NCBI RefSeq assembly: GCF_036227105.1 | Contig: NZ_CP109434.1 | Span: 6,110,501-6,174,500 of the forward strand | Direction: 5' to 3' | Length of the DNA: 64,000 nucleotides | Origin: Amycolatopsis sp. NBC_01488 | GTDB lineage: Bacteria; Actinomycetota; Actinomycetes; Mycobacteriales; Pseudonocardiaceae | In this document: piece by piece, positions 55,600 through 63,826 of the stretch | How the letters are laid out: every line of letters starts with the position of its first letter | Numbering within the stretch: the first letter of the stretch is position 1 | Notes under the pieces: generated by a model | What the model was told of the DNA's origin: nothing | The model's input: only the letters and a program-made list of their open reading frames with translations | Database searches by the model: none | Position numbers and translations under genes: made by a program

Positions 55600-55913
55600 C
55601 AGCCCGCCTGGTCATCGGGCGCGGCCGGGGTAGAGGTCGGCGATGCGCGCATCGCCAGCCCGGGCAGGTAGGCCACCTGATGGCCCGCGGCGCGGGCGAC
55701 CGCAACCGGCAGTGCCCCGATCGTGGCCGGTTGGTCAACCACGACCAGCAGCGGCCCGTGCGCGGCGAGCTTGTCGAACAGCGCCCGCAATTTCGGTTCG
55801 GTGTTGGGCAGCGGCCCGTCGTGCAGCCGCTTGCCGTCCGGGTCGAGACCGACCGCGTGGTGGGCGTCTTTGCCGACGTCCAGGCCGAGGAACACGCTGA
55901 AACTGCTGCTCAT
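55600..55913 (-). pseudogene. IS110-family transposase, N-terminal fragment
   Basis: From ATG 55913: SSFSVFLGLDVGKDAHHAVG with the first acidic residue of the DEDD catalytic site, LFDKLAAHGPLLVVVDQPAT with the next acidic residue, and VAYLPGLAMR. Then one base is lost, so the expected RIADLYPG-x-A follows out of frame and the gene stops at once. The second half of the transposase is missing. Confidence 0.8.
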
Positions 55914-56341
55914 CCACCAAGCCTTCGTTCGCCGCGACGTGGTCACCGATCGGGCATCGAGCGCCGGCACCCACGTTACGACGAGACCTACCAGTCGGTG
56001 GCCGTGTCCCTATTCAGCGGTCCCTCGATGCCACCAGACCCGGTGACACCATCCCCCCCGGATCATGCGTTCGACTGGGGGCGCTAGTCATGCCGGGCCT
56101 GGTGACCACAGCTCCTTGATCAGGAACTACGAAGAAGGTAACGGGGGACCGGTGAGCGCTGGCGGGATTTCCATGACTTTGGTGTAGCCGGTGGCGAGAG
56201 TGGCGGACAACCCCGTGCCGAGACCGGACAGCACCGTGATCATGTCGCGCAGCGAACCCTGGTCACGCCTCTGGGGCCCCATGTTCGTGCCAGGTTACCG
56301 GCTGTTCGGCGCTGGCGGTCGATCCGGCGGAGCTGCGGCGG
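55914..56341. other. Gap between IS110 debris and the aconitase-X operon
   Basis: No complete gene. A minus-strand frame near 56290-56140 reads RDMITVLSGLGTGLSATLAT, which looks protein-like and may be the end of a lost gene, but I cannot name it. Confidence 0.35.
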
Positions 56342-56773
56342 CTAGCGCGGCCGTCGCATGCCGTCGTCTCTCTGGACGATTTCGACGAACCCGTGGTCGG
56401 CGTCGAGGCGGAGGCGGTCGCCGGTGCGGATGACCTCGACCGGGTCGCGGTCGAGGTCGCTGAGTGCGGGCACCCGGGTCACCACCGCGCCCAGCGCCGC
56501 TTTCGTCGTCATGACGGTGAAGATCATTCCCGCCGGCGCGGTGCCCAGCAGGCGGGTCGACTGGAAGAACGCCGACCAGCCCGACGATCCCTTCGCGCCG
56601 GGGAAGACGAGGATCTTGCCGGCGAAACACACTCCGTGCAGCTCGTGGCGGCGCTCGGTGATCGTCCCGGTGGCCGGGTCGATGCCGCCCCAGCCGGAGA
56701 TCGTCTCGTGGGAAACCAGGGCCTCGCCTTCGACGGACCCGGGTACGACGGTCCGCCCGCGCAGGATCGTCAT
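56342..56773 (-). CDS. Aconitase-X small (swivel, DUF126) subunit
   Basis: The subunit has 143 residues from ATG 56773, which overlaps the stop of the large subunit (ATGA). It starts TILRGRTVVPGSVEGEALVS, with GWGGIDPATGTI and GKILVFPGAKGSSGWS, the swivel-domain signatures of two-subunit aconitase-X enzymes. With the large subunit it forms a dehydratase. Characterised bacterial members dehydrate cis-3-hydroxy-L-proline and archaeal ones act on phosphomevalonate. It is the last gene of the operon. Confidence 0.9.
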   Translation of the reverse strand: MTILRGRTVVPGSVEGEALVSHETISGWGGIDPATGTITERRHELHGVCFAGKILVFPGAKGSSGWSAFFQSTRLLGTAPAGMIFTVMTTKAALGAVVTRVPALSDLDRDPVEVIRTGDRLRLDADHGFVEIVQRDDGMRRPR

Positions 56774-58047
56774 CGCAGCCCGCCTCGCCAGCGACCGGCG
56801 ACCGCGGCGTCCACGCAGTCCTCCAGGGAGCCGAACCACGCCTCGATCCCGAGGATCGCGGGCAGGTAGTGCGCCTGTTTCGCCGAGTCGGTGGCGAAGA
56901 CGCGGGTGCCCGGGGGCGCGACGCGGGACATCGCCGGGCACGAGTCGGCGAGCAGTTTCCCGCCCGCCGCCTCGATCACGGCCGTGTAGCCGCTGCGGTC
57001 CGCCACCGCCTTGAGGGCCCGCGGCGCCATGATCCACAGCTGCGTCCCCGAGTGCAGCCGCTTGCCGTCCAGCGCGCGGGCGGCGGCCCGGATCTGGTCG
57101 ATCGACGCGTGCGGGCAGCCCAGCAGGACGAAGTCGACGTCGGTCGAGCGGCCCTGGTCGTTCAGGGTTTCGTAGATCTCGCGCCGCTCCGAGAGTCCAT
57201 AGTGGACGGATTCGGGTGCCGGGCCGTCGAAGGCCGCTTCGACCGTCGGCGCCTCGGGCGTGATCCCCGGCAGGTGGTAGAGCTCGACCCCGCCGGAAGA
57301 CGCCGCGGCCGCGCCGAAGTGCTTGAGGTCGACGAGGTCGGGGCGCGCGAACTCCCCGGTGATCACCGGCCGTTCGTCCTGGACCAGCCGGCCGGCGAAG
57401 TAGCCGAGCATGCCCCAGTCCAGGAAGTCGCGGACGCCCGCGTCGACCTCGATCAGGTGCGTACCGAACCGGTTCTCCGGCAGGTGGTTGCCCCAGCACG
57501 GAATCTTCCCGGTCAGCGCCGCCGCGCCGGTCGACGTCCCGCCTTCGCAGTTGGTTCGCGCACCGAGCACGGAGTTGGCGTACACGACCGCGGAGGACTC
57601 CATCCACGCGCAGTGCTCGCCGCGGACCGGGAGGTTGCCGACCTGGTAGGGCGTGCAGGTGGCCAGGATGTTCACCCCGCGCTTGCCGTAGAACGCTTCG
57701 GCGTCGGTCTGCAGCTCGACGAACTCCTTGGGGTAGGGCACCACGCCCACCGAGTCCGGGCCGAAGCCCTGTTGCAGCTGGCAGGTGGGGACCCGCATGT
57801 CGGGGATCTCGACGATGTCGTCACAGTCGAGGTTGAGCACCGCGAAGGCCTTGTTCCAGCCGCCCTCGGCCACGAGCTTCGCCTTCACCGGAGACGGCTG
57901 GGTGCTCGTGCCGGCCACGTTCCGGGTATCGCACAGCCGGTATGCGCCCAGGGCGTCGCCGTAGCGGATGAGCAGGTCCATCGCCGCCGCTACCGCGGGT
58001 CCGTCGGTGCCGTCGCGCATCGCCTTCTCGTCGTCGGTGAGGATCAC
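56770..58047 (-). CDS. Aconitase-X large (catalytic, DUF521) subunit
   Basis: A GTG at 58047 follows GGAGG ten bases upstream and overlaps the transporter's stop; the product has 425 residues. The iron-sulphur ligands are likely the Cys of GARTNCEGG, LLGCPHAS and ADSCPAM. Other landmarks are GVNILATCTPYQVGNLPVRG and SSAVVYANSVLGARTN. This is the DUF521 catalytic part of a two-chain aconitase-X dehydratase. Its neighbours (IlvD/Edd dehydratase, FAD oxidoreductase, MFS, LysR) are not the usual proline-catabolic set (no proline racemase-like or delta-1-pyrroline reductase gene), so the substrate may be a different hydroxy acid. Confidence 0.92.
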   Translation of the reverse strand: MILTDDEKAMRDGTDGPAVAAAMDLLIRYGDALGAYRLCDTRNVAGTSTQPSPVKAKLVAEGGWNKAFAVLNLDCDDIVEIPDMRVPTCQLQQGFGPDSVGVVPYPKEFVELQTDAEAFYGKRGVNILATCTPYQVGNLPVRGEHCAWMESSAVVYANSVLGARTNCEGGTSTGAAALTGKIPCWGNHLPENRFGTHLIEVDAGVRDFLDWGMLGYFAGRLVQDERPVITGEFARPDLVDLKHFGAAAASSGGVELYHLPGITPEAPTVEAAFDGPAPESVHYGLSERREIYETLNDQGRSTDVDFVLLGCPHASIDQIRAAARALDGKRLHSGTQLWIMAPRALKAVADRSGYTAVIEAAGGKLLADSCPAMSRVAPPGTRVFATDSAKQAHYLPAILGIEAWFGSLEDCVDAAVAGRWRGGLR

Positions 58048-59381
58048 CGTGCCACCTCCCGCTCGGCCACCGGGGCGGGTTCGGCGACGCCGTTGGTCTC
58101 CGGACCCCCGCGCACGGCCGCGAACATCAGCAGCCCGCCGAAGACGATCAGCGCGATCGGGGTGAACTCGTACGGCATGATCGAGCTGAGGCCCAGCAGC
58201 CAGAAGGTGTAGAGACCCGGCAGGATCAGCCCGAACATGTACCCGATGCCGTACCCGCTCGCCCGCACGGAAGCCGGGAACCGCTCGTTGAGGTACACGA
58301 GGATGACGCCGAGCGGCGCGGACGGCAGGACCTTCGCCACGACGGCGATCAGCCCGATCACCCACGCCGGCGCACCCGCGCGGGCGGCGACCGCCAGCAG
58401 CGCGAACGCGCCGCCCACGACGAATGTGAGCACAAGTGCCCAGCGCATCAGCAGCGCGCGCCGCCCGATCCGCTGGCCGACCGCGGCGAGCACCAGGATC
58501 AGGATCATCGTGAGGACCGAGCTGATGATCTCGACCGTGGAGGACAGCCGCGGGCTTTGGTCCAGCACCTGCACCAGCAGCGTCGGGAGGAACGACACCG
58601 ACATCTGGGTGGCGAACCAGTAGCCGCAGGTGAACAAGAAGACGCTGACGAACAGAGAGCGGTGCGTCGTGAACAGTTCCATCACCGGTTGCCGTCCCTT
58701 GCGGCGCTGGGCGAACACCGAGTCGTCTTCCTTCACGCCGCGGTAGTGCCACAGGTACACCAGGCCGAGCACGAAGCCGAGGAGGAACGGGATCCGCCAG
58801 CCCCAGGTCAGGAAACCGCTGTGCGGCAGCACGTCGAGCAGGCCGAGCAGGAGCAGGTTGATCACCAGGAACGAGCCGGGCGCCGCGACGCCGATGAGCC
58901 CGCCAACACGGCCGCGTCGCGCGGGCTTCGCCTGTTCCAGCGCGAGCGGGATCGGTGCTGCGTAGCCGCCGGCGAGGAAGATCCCGCCGATCAGCCGGAG
59001 CACGGCGAACACGGCGATCGCGCCGTAGTCCCACGCCGCGTATCCGGGCAGCAGCCCGATGAGCAGGGTGACGATGGTGAAGCCCCAGCCGCTGATCATG
59101 GTGACGGGTTTGCGGCCGATCCGGTCGGACAGGTTGCCGAAGATGACGCTGCCGATCGGTCGCGCGAGCAGCCCGATCGTGAACAGCAGCGTGGTGAACG
59201 TCGCGCGGATCGCCGGCGACAGGTTCGCGGGCATGAAGTAGGCCATGGCGGCCGGCAGCACGAGCGCCGGGAGGTACACGTCGAAGCTGTCGACGAACAT
59301 CGAGAACGCGCCGCCGCGGGCGGAGCGCCGTTCGTCGGCCTCGGTGAGGACGGTGGACGGGGGGACTTCGGGCAGCGCCAT
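58044..59381 (-). CDS. MFS transporter, metabolite:H+ symporter type
   Basis: This 445-residue membrane protein has about twelve hydrophobic segments in the usual 6+6 order. The MFS loop motif is FGNLSDRIGRKPV between segments 2 and 3, and a second copy follows in the C-terminal half (GQRIGRRALLMRW). An AGGAGG precedes ATG 59381, and the stop overlaps the start of the aconitase-X gene. It probably imports the hydroxy acid or carboxylate used by the operon. Confidence 0.9.
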   Translation of the reverse strand: MALPEVPPSTVLTEADERRSARGGAFSMFVDSFDVYLPALVLPAAMAYFMPANLSPAIRATFTTLLFTIGLLARPIGSVIFGNLSDRIGRKPVTMISGWGFTIVTLLIGLLPGYAAWDYGAIAVFAVLRLIGGIFLAGGYAAPIPLALEQAKPARRGRVGGLIGVAAPGSFLVINLLLLGLLDVLPHSGFLTWGWRIPFLLGFVLGLVYLWHYRGVKEDDSVFAQRRKGRQPVMELFTTHRSLFVSVFLFTCGYWFATQMSVSFLPTLLVQVLDQSPRLSSTVEIISSVLTMILILVLAAVGQRIGRRALLMRWALVLTFVVGGAFALLAVAARAGAPAWVIGLIAVVAKVLPSAPLGVILVYLNERFPASVRASGYGIGYMFGLILPGLYTFWLLGLSSIMPYEFTPIALIVFGGLLMFAAVRGGPETNGVAEPAPVAEREVAR

Positions 59382-59407
59382 TGCGGCCTCCTGATCGTGG
59401 GGGAGCG

Positions 59408-61054
59408 CTAGGGACGGAGCACGGCTCCTCGGCCGAGGGGGCGCACGGTGCGCCGGTAGACCGACAACCAGCCGGTTTCGTGGTGGTCCGCAACGGGTTC
59501 CGGGTTCCTCGCCGCGAGCTCGCCGGGTTCGACGCGGAGGTCGCAGGCCCGCGCCGGCAGGTCGATGTGGATGGTGTCGCCGTCGCGGACGAGGGACAGG
59601 GGACCGCCGTCGGCGGCTTCGGGACGGACCTCGCCCACCACGATGCCGCGGTTGACGAGACCGGACAACTGGCCGTCGGTGACCACCGCGACCTGGCCGG
59701 TGAGCCCGGCGCGGTCGAGGGCGAAGACGATCTGCGACGCCATGCCCATGCCGGGCCGGCCCCGCGGACCGAGCCCGCGGACGACCACGACGTCACCCGC
59801 GGTGATGCTCCCGTCCGCCAGTGCGGCGACCGCGGCCTCCTGGCTTTCGAAACACCGAGCGGGTCCGGTGAACGCGGCCGGGCGGTCGTCGCCGACCGCG
59901 AGCTTGACGATCCCGCCGTCGGGGGTCAGCGATCCGCGCAGGACCACGATCAACGGCTCGGCGGCGAACGGCCGGCCGACGGGCCGGATGACTTCCGGGT
60001 CCGCGACCTCGGCGTCCCGGACGTTGTCGCCCACCGTGCCGCCGCTGACGGTCAGCGGCGTCGGATCGATCAGGTCGCCCAGCTGTTTGAGCACGGCCCG
60101 CGCGCCGCCCGCGGCGTCGAACTGCTCGATGCGATGCGGCCCGTTCGGCCGGACCGCGGACAGTACCGGGGTTTCCGGCCCGAACTCGGCGTAGAGGCCG
60201 AGGACGTCGACGTCCACATCGGACTCTTCCGCGATCGCCTGGAGGTGCTTGACGGTGTTGATCGACGCGCCCACGGAGAGGGCTACCCGGACGGCGTTGC
60301 GGAACGCGGCGGCCGTCATGATCCGGCGCGGGCGCAGGTCCTCGTCGACCAGCTGCACGATGCGCTTCGCGGCGGCGTCGGCCGCCGCCCACATCGACGG
60401 CGAGTTCGCCGCGACGGGGGTGGTGCCGGGCAGCGCCATGCCGAGTGCTTCGGCGACGACGTGCATCGAATTGGCCGTGCCCATGCCCGGGCACACCCCG
60501 GGGCCGCCGACGGCGCTGTCGCTCATCTCGGCAAGTTCGTCCACAGTAGACGTACCGCAGGCGTGGAGGAAGACGTCTTCGATGTCGCAGTGGCCGCCGC
60601 GGAAGCAGCCGCTGGGCTGGTAGCCGCAGGCCACGAGCAGGGTCGGGAGGTCCAGCCGCCCGGCGGCCATCAGCTGGGCCGGTGCGGTCTTGTCGCAGCT
60701 GGCCAGGCACACCATCCCGTCCAGCTGCGCACCCTCGACGCCGACCTCGATGTCGTTCACGATGAGGTCCCGCGCCGACAGGATGTACCCGCCGCCGTGC
60801 CCGGCCGAGTGGATGAAGTCGCTCGGCGCGGTCGTGCGCACCTCGAACGCCAGTCCGCCGGCGGCGGCGATCCCCTTCTTGACCCGCGCCGCGATCGCGT
60901 CGAGGTGGCTGAAGCAGATCGCCAGGTCCGACGAGGAGTTGACGACGGCGATCTTCGGCTTGCGGAGGTCTTCGTCGGTGAGCCCGAGTGCCCGCCACTG
61001 CGCGCGGCGGGTCGCCCAGCGGACCGTGCCGGGCGGGAAATCGCTGCGTACCAA
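59408..61054 (-). CDS. IlvD/Edd-family dehydratase
   Basis: I prefer a TTG at 61054 because GGAGGA lies seven bases upstream and homology starts at once (SDFPPGTVRWATRRAQWRAL); an upstream start would run into the preceding gene. The 548-residue enzyme has the cluster Cys in LASCDKTAP and the motif GVCPGMGTANSMH, and ends in the C-terminal beta-barrel with GLVNRGIVVGEV. Family members dehydrate 2,3-dihydroxy acids (branched-chain precursors or sugar acids). In this operon a sugar-acid or other catabolic dihydroxy acid is more likely than valine synthesis. Confidence 0.9.
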   Translation of the reverse strand: MVRSDFPPGTVRWATRRAQWRALGLTDEDLRKPKIAVVNSSSDLAICFSHLDAIAARVKKGIAAAGGLAFEVRTTAPSDFIHSAGHGGGYILSARDLIVNDIEVGVEGAQLDGMVCLASCDKTAPAQLMAAGRLDLPTLLVACGYQPSGCFRGGHCDIEDVFLHACGTSTVDELAEMSDSAVGGPGVCPGMGTANSMHVVAEALGMALPGTTPVAANSPSMWAAADAAAKRIVQLVDEDLRPRRIMTAAAFRNAVRVALSVGASINTVKHLQAIAEESDVDVDVLGLYAEFGPETPVLSAVRPNGPHRIEQFDAAGGARAVLKQLGDLIDPTPLTVSGGTVGDNVRDAEVADPEVIRPVGRPFAAEPLIVVLRGSLTPDGGIVKLAVGDDRPAAFTGPARCFESQEAAVAALADGSITAGDVVVVRGLGPRGRPGMGMASQIVFALDRAGLTGQVAVVTDGQLSGLVNRGIVVGEVRPEAADGGPLSLVRDGDTIHIDLPARACDLRVEPGELAARNPEPVADHHETGWLSVYRRTVRPLGRGAVLRP

Positions 61055-61068
61055 GGGTCTTCCTCCGG

Positions 61069-62358
61069 TCAGCTGTCGAGGTTGCGGGTCAGGCGGGTGG
61101 CCAGTTCGCCGTGGTCGATGTCGTGCACGCTGTCCTTGCCCGCCAGATCCAGGGCGTGCGCTGCGGCCATGCCCATCGCCCCGCACGGGCCCATGACGCG
61201 CACGCTCGACAGCGCGGCCGCGTCACCGTCGACGCACCGGCCCGCGACCAGGACGTTGTGGACCTCGGGTGGGGTCATCGAGCGCAGCGGGACGTAGTGC
61301 ACATGCTCGGGCCCGAACGTCTCCCACACGTAGCCCTCGGCTGTGTCGTGCAGCTCCACCGGCCATGCGGTCCGCGCGACCGCGTCGGGAAAGCGCGTTC
61401 CGGCCCGCACCTCGTCGATGGTCAGCTGGTGCACCCCCTGCGCCCAGCGCGTCTGCCGCCGGCCGGGGAGTCCGTAGGCCCGGACCCGGGCGCGCCCGAA
61501 CGCCTCGGGGAACTCCGCCCGCAGGAATGCCACCACCCGGTCGGCCTGGGCCTTGCCTTCGAGCTGCGCGTGCGCCGCGGCGATCGGCTCGAGCGGGGCC
61601 TCGATGTGCGTCATGTTGAGCACGGCCGTTCCCCGGCCGGGGAAGTGGAAGGCGAGCCCGTCGTGCCGGCGCAGGCCGTACTGCCCGGCTTTGGCGCCGA
61701 CGCGCTCGGCCAGCTCGGCCGGTTCGGGTGCGTCCTGCTCGGCGACGTGCTCGACGACGAGCTGTTGCGAGCCGTAGATCTCGCGCTCCGGCAGGCGGCA
61801 CGGCAGTCCCGCTTCCCAGACCAGGGAAGCGTCCCCGCTCGCGTCGACGAACCCGGTGGCGGCGACGTCGACCGGGCCGTACCTGGTCGCGAAGGTGACC
61901 GAGTCGATCCGGTCACCGTCCCGGATGACGCCGGTGATCGCCGCGCCGGTGACCACCCGGATGCCGTGCTCCCGCACGGTGTCCTCGACCCATCGGCCGA
62001 GCACCACTTCGTCGTAGCCGACGGTGAGCGTGTGCCGCCGCTGCCGGAACAGATCGCCGGTGGCGCCCAGGTCGCGGAAGATGTCGTCGAAGATCCCGTG
62101 CGTCAGCTGGCGGTAGTCCGGGGCGTTCCCGAACACCCCGCAGAACAACCCGATCAGCGAGTTGACCATCTGCCCGCCGAGCACCGGCAGCGCGTCGACG
62201 AGCACGACGTCGCGGCCGAGCCGGACCGATTCGATCGCTGCGGACAACCCGGCGATGCCGGCGCCCACGACGCAGACGTCGGCGGTGACCTGGTGGGCGC
62301 CGGTGCCGGCGGGCTTGCGGACGGTGTGGACCTTCAGCTCGGTGAGGGGGTGCGGCAT
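61069..62358 (-). CDS. FAD-dependent oxidoreductase (FAD_oxidored family)
   Basis: The product has 429 residues from ATG 62358. The N-terminal dinucleotide site is ADVCVVGAGIAGLSAAIESV, then LVDALPVLGGQMV, and the C-terminal FAD contact is VLVAGRCVDGDAAALSSVRV. The family (PF12831-like) contains poorly described flavoproteins, some with thiol-type or hydroxy-acid substrates. It is the first structural gene of the operon after lysR; only 14 bases separate it from the dehydratase. It should oxidise or reduce the pathway intermediate, but direction and acceptor cannot be seen. Confidence 0.88.
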   Translation of the reverse strand: MPHPLTELKVHTVRKPAGTGAHQVTADVCVVGAGIAGLSAAIESVRLGRDVVLVDALPVLGGQMVNSLIGLFCGVFGNAPDYRQLTHGIFDDIFRDLGATGDLFRQRRHTLTVGYDEVVLGRWVEDTVREHGIRVVTGAAITGVIRDGDRIDSVTFATRYGPVDVAATGFVDASGDASLVWEAGLPCRLPEREIYGSQQLVVEHVAEQDAPEPAELAERVGAKAGQYGLRRHDGLAFHFPGRGTAVLNMTHIEAPLEPIAAAHAQLEGKAQADRVVAFLRAEFPEAFGRARVRAYGLPGRRQTRWAQGVHQLTIDEVRAGTRFPDAVARTAWPVELHDTAEGYVWETFGPEHVHYVPLRSMTPPEVHNVLVAGRCVDGDAAALSSVRVMGPCGAMGMAAAHALDLAGKDSVHDIDHGELATRLTRNLDS

Positions 62359-62416
62359 GGCTCACACGCTAGGTCGCGCTCCCGGGCCCCCGGAAATAGA
62401 GAATCGCGCTGCGGAA

Positions 62417-62435
62417 GTATCAGCTCGGGTTATAC
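62417..62435. promoter_or_regulatory. LysR-box (GTAT-N11-ATAC) upstream of the FAD gene
   Basis: GTAT at 62417-62420 and ATAC at 62432-62435 are separated by 11 bases, the T-N11-A dyad of LysR-type binding sites. It lies 58 bases upstream of the FAD oxidoreductase start and directly at the end of the lysR gene, so the regulator probably controls the operon from here. Confidence 0.6.
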
Positions 62436-63380
62436 CTAGAGGTCCCGCGCGAGGTCGGTCAGCACGGTGCGGAGCCATCGGTGGGCCGGGTCGCCGTCGT
62501 AGCCGGCGTGCCACCAGAACCGTTCGACGATCGGTTCCGGATCACCGGGACACGGCAGGACCCGCAGGCCGAGCCGGCCGGCGACGCGCGTCGCAAGGCG
62601 TTCCTGCAGCAGCGCGACGCGGTCGGTGCCCGCGACGAAATGGGGCACGGCCTGATAGCTCTCGACGCGGACCCGGATGCGCGGCTGGATGCCGAAGAGC
62701 GCGAGCTGGCGGCCCATCGGAGCGGCGGGCGGGAACCCGCGATCCGGCTGGAACGGCGCGACCCACGGCAGCGCGGCGAGCTGCTCGAGGCTGAGCTCGT
62801 CGCCCCGCACCGGCGAGTTCGCCGCGTCGACGACGCAGACCCAGCGGTCGGTGAACAACGCGACCGAGCGCACGTCGGGCAGCTCGAACCGGCTGACCGG
62901 GGGCGCGACCATCCCGTCGATCAGCCGGATCGTGTCGGTGATGTCGCTGGCGAACGCCTCCCGGACCAGCCGGACGTGCAGCTGGACGTCCGGCGCCCGC
63001 GCCGCGAGCAGCGCGGACAGCCGCGAACCCAGTACCTCGATCGTGTAGTCCGCCATGACCAGCGTGAACTCGCGGGCGGACGCGCCGGGGTCGAAGTCGT
63101 GGCCGGTGCCGAAGAGCCGCTCCGCGCCGGTGCACACCGCCTCGACCTGGTCGGCCAGCTGCGTTGCCAGCGCGGACAGCACGTAGCCGTTCCCGGACCG
63201 CACCAGCAATTCGTCGCCGAAGTGCCGGCGCAACCGCGCGAGCGCGGCACTCGCCGCGGGCTGCGACACCCCGAGCCGGGCCGCCGCCCGGGTGACGTTC
63301 CGCTCCCGGAGCAGCTCTCGCAGGACCACCAGCAGGTTGAGGTCCAGGTTCGCCAGGTGAACGGCGGAGTGCCTCGCCAC
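62436..63380 (-). CDS. LysR-family transcriptional regulator
   Basis: From GTG 63380 the protein has 314 residues. The winged helix-turn-helix is NVTRAAARLGVSQPAASAAL with RLRRHFGDELLVRSGNGYVL, followed by a PBP2-like effector domain (FTLVMADYTIEVLG to the end). Upstream codons to 63626 are open but lack family resemblance. It reads in the same direction as the catabolic operon and lies 77 bases before it, an arrangement less common than the divergent one for this family. It probably senses the pathway substrate. Confidence 0.9.
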   Translation of the reverse strand: MARHSAVHLANLDLNLLVVLRELLRERNVTRAAARLGVSQPAASAALARLRRHFGDELLVRSGNGYVLSALATQLADQVEAVCTGAERLFGTGHDFDPGASAREFTLVMADYTIEVLGSRLSALLAARAPDVQLHVRLVREAFASDITDTIRLIDGMVAPPVSRFELPDVRSVALFTDRWVCVVDAANSPVRGDELSLEQLAALPWVAPFQPDRGFPPAAPMGRQLALFGIQPRIRVRVESYQAVPHFVAGTDRVALLQERLATRVAGRLGLRVLPCPGDPEPIVERFWWHAGYDGDPAHRWLRTVLTDLARDL

Positions 63381-63440
63381 GGTGGGACTATAAACCAGAC
63401 TGACACCCTTCGCAGCGACTGCCCGGGGAGAATGACCGGC

Positions 63441-63720
63441 ATGACCGTGACAGGACGCCCGGAACTCGTCGCCCTCGACGCGACGGACATCGCGGCGCTC
63501 GCCGCCTTCTACGCCGACCTGACCGGCTGGCGCACCGTCTGAGACGTGGACGGCCCAATCACCCTGCGTGCTGATGACGGGCAAGAGATCGCCTTCCACC
63601 AGGTTGCCGAGCACATTCCGCCACAATGGCCAGGTCAGGAGCGCCCCAGCAAGCCCACCTCGACGTCATCGTCGACAACCCCGGCCACCCGGCGGCGCCG
63701 CACAACCCAGCGGGGCGTCC
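63441..63720 (+). pseudogene. VOC (glyoxalase-like) protein, in-frame stop and frameshift
   Basis: It starts MTVTGRPELVALDATDIAAL and AAFYADLTGWRTV, then TGA at 63540-63542, then in the same frame DVDGPITLRADDGQEIAFHQ and VAEHIPPQWPG. After a shift near 63650 comes AHLDVIVDNPGHP. The order fits a 120-130-residue glyoxalase-like protein, so one nonsense codon and one indel have killed it. It is divergent from lysR. Confidence 0.65.
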
Positions 63721-63826
63721 AGCCCGGCGGCAGGCTGCCGGTGGCCGGACGCGGCGGCATCGCAGGATTGCGCGAGGGGCGCGATGGTGCGAGCCTGGCC
63801 AGAACACTCTACGCATCGGACACGAC

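Noticed and set aside
56770..59796. Apparent 1008-codon minus-strand protein
   Set aside because: Its first half is the out-of-frame shadow of the MFS and dehydratase genes; the real aconitase-X gene starts at GTG 58047 with its own ribosome site.
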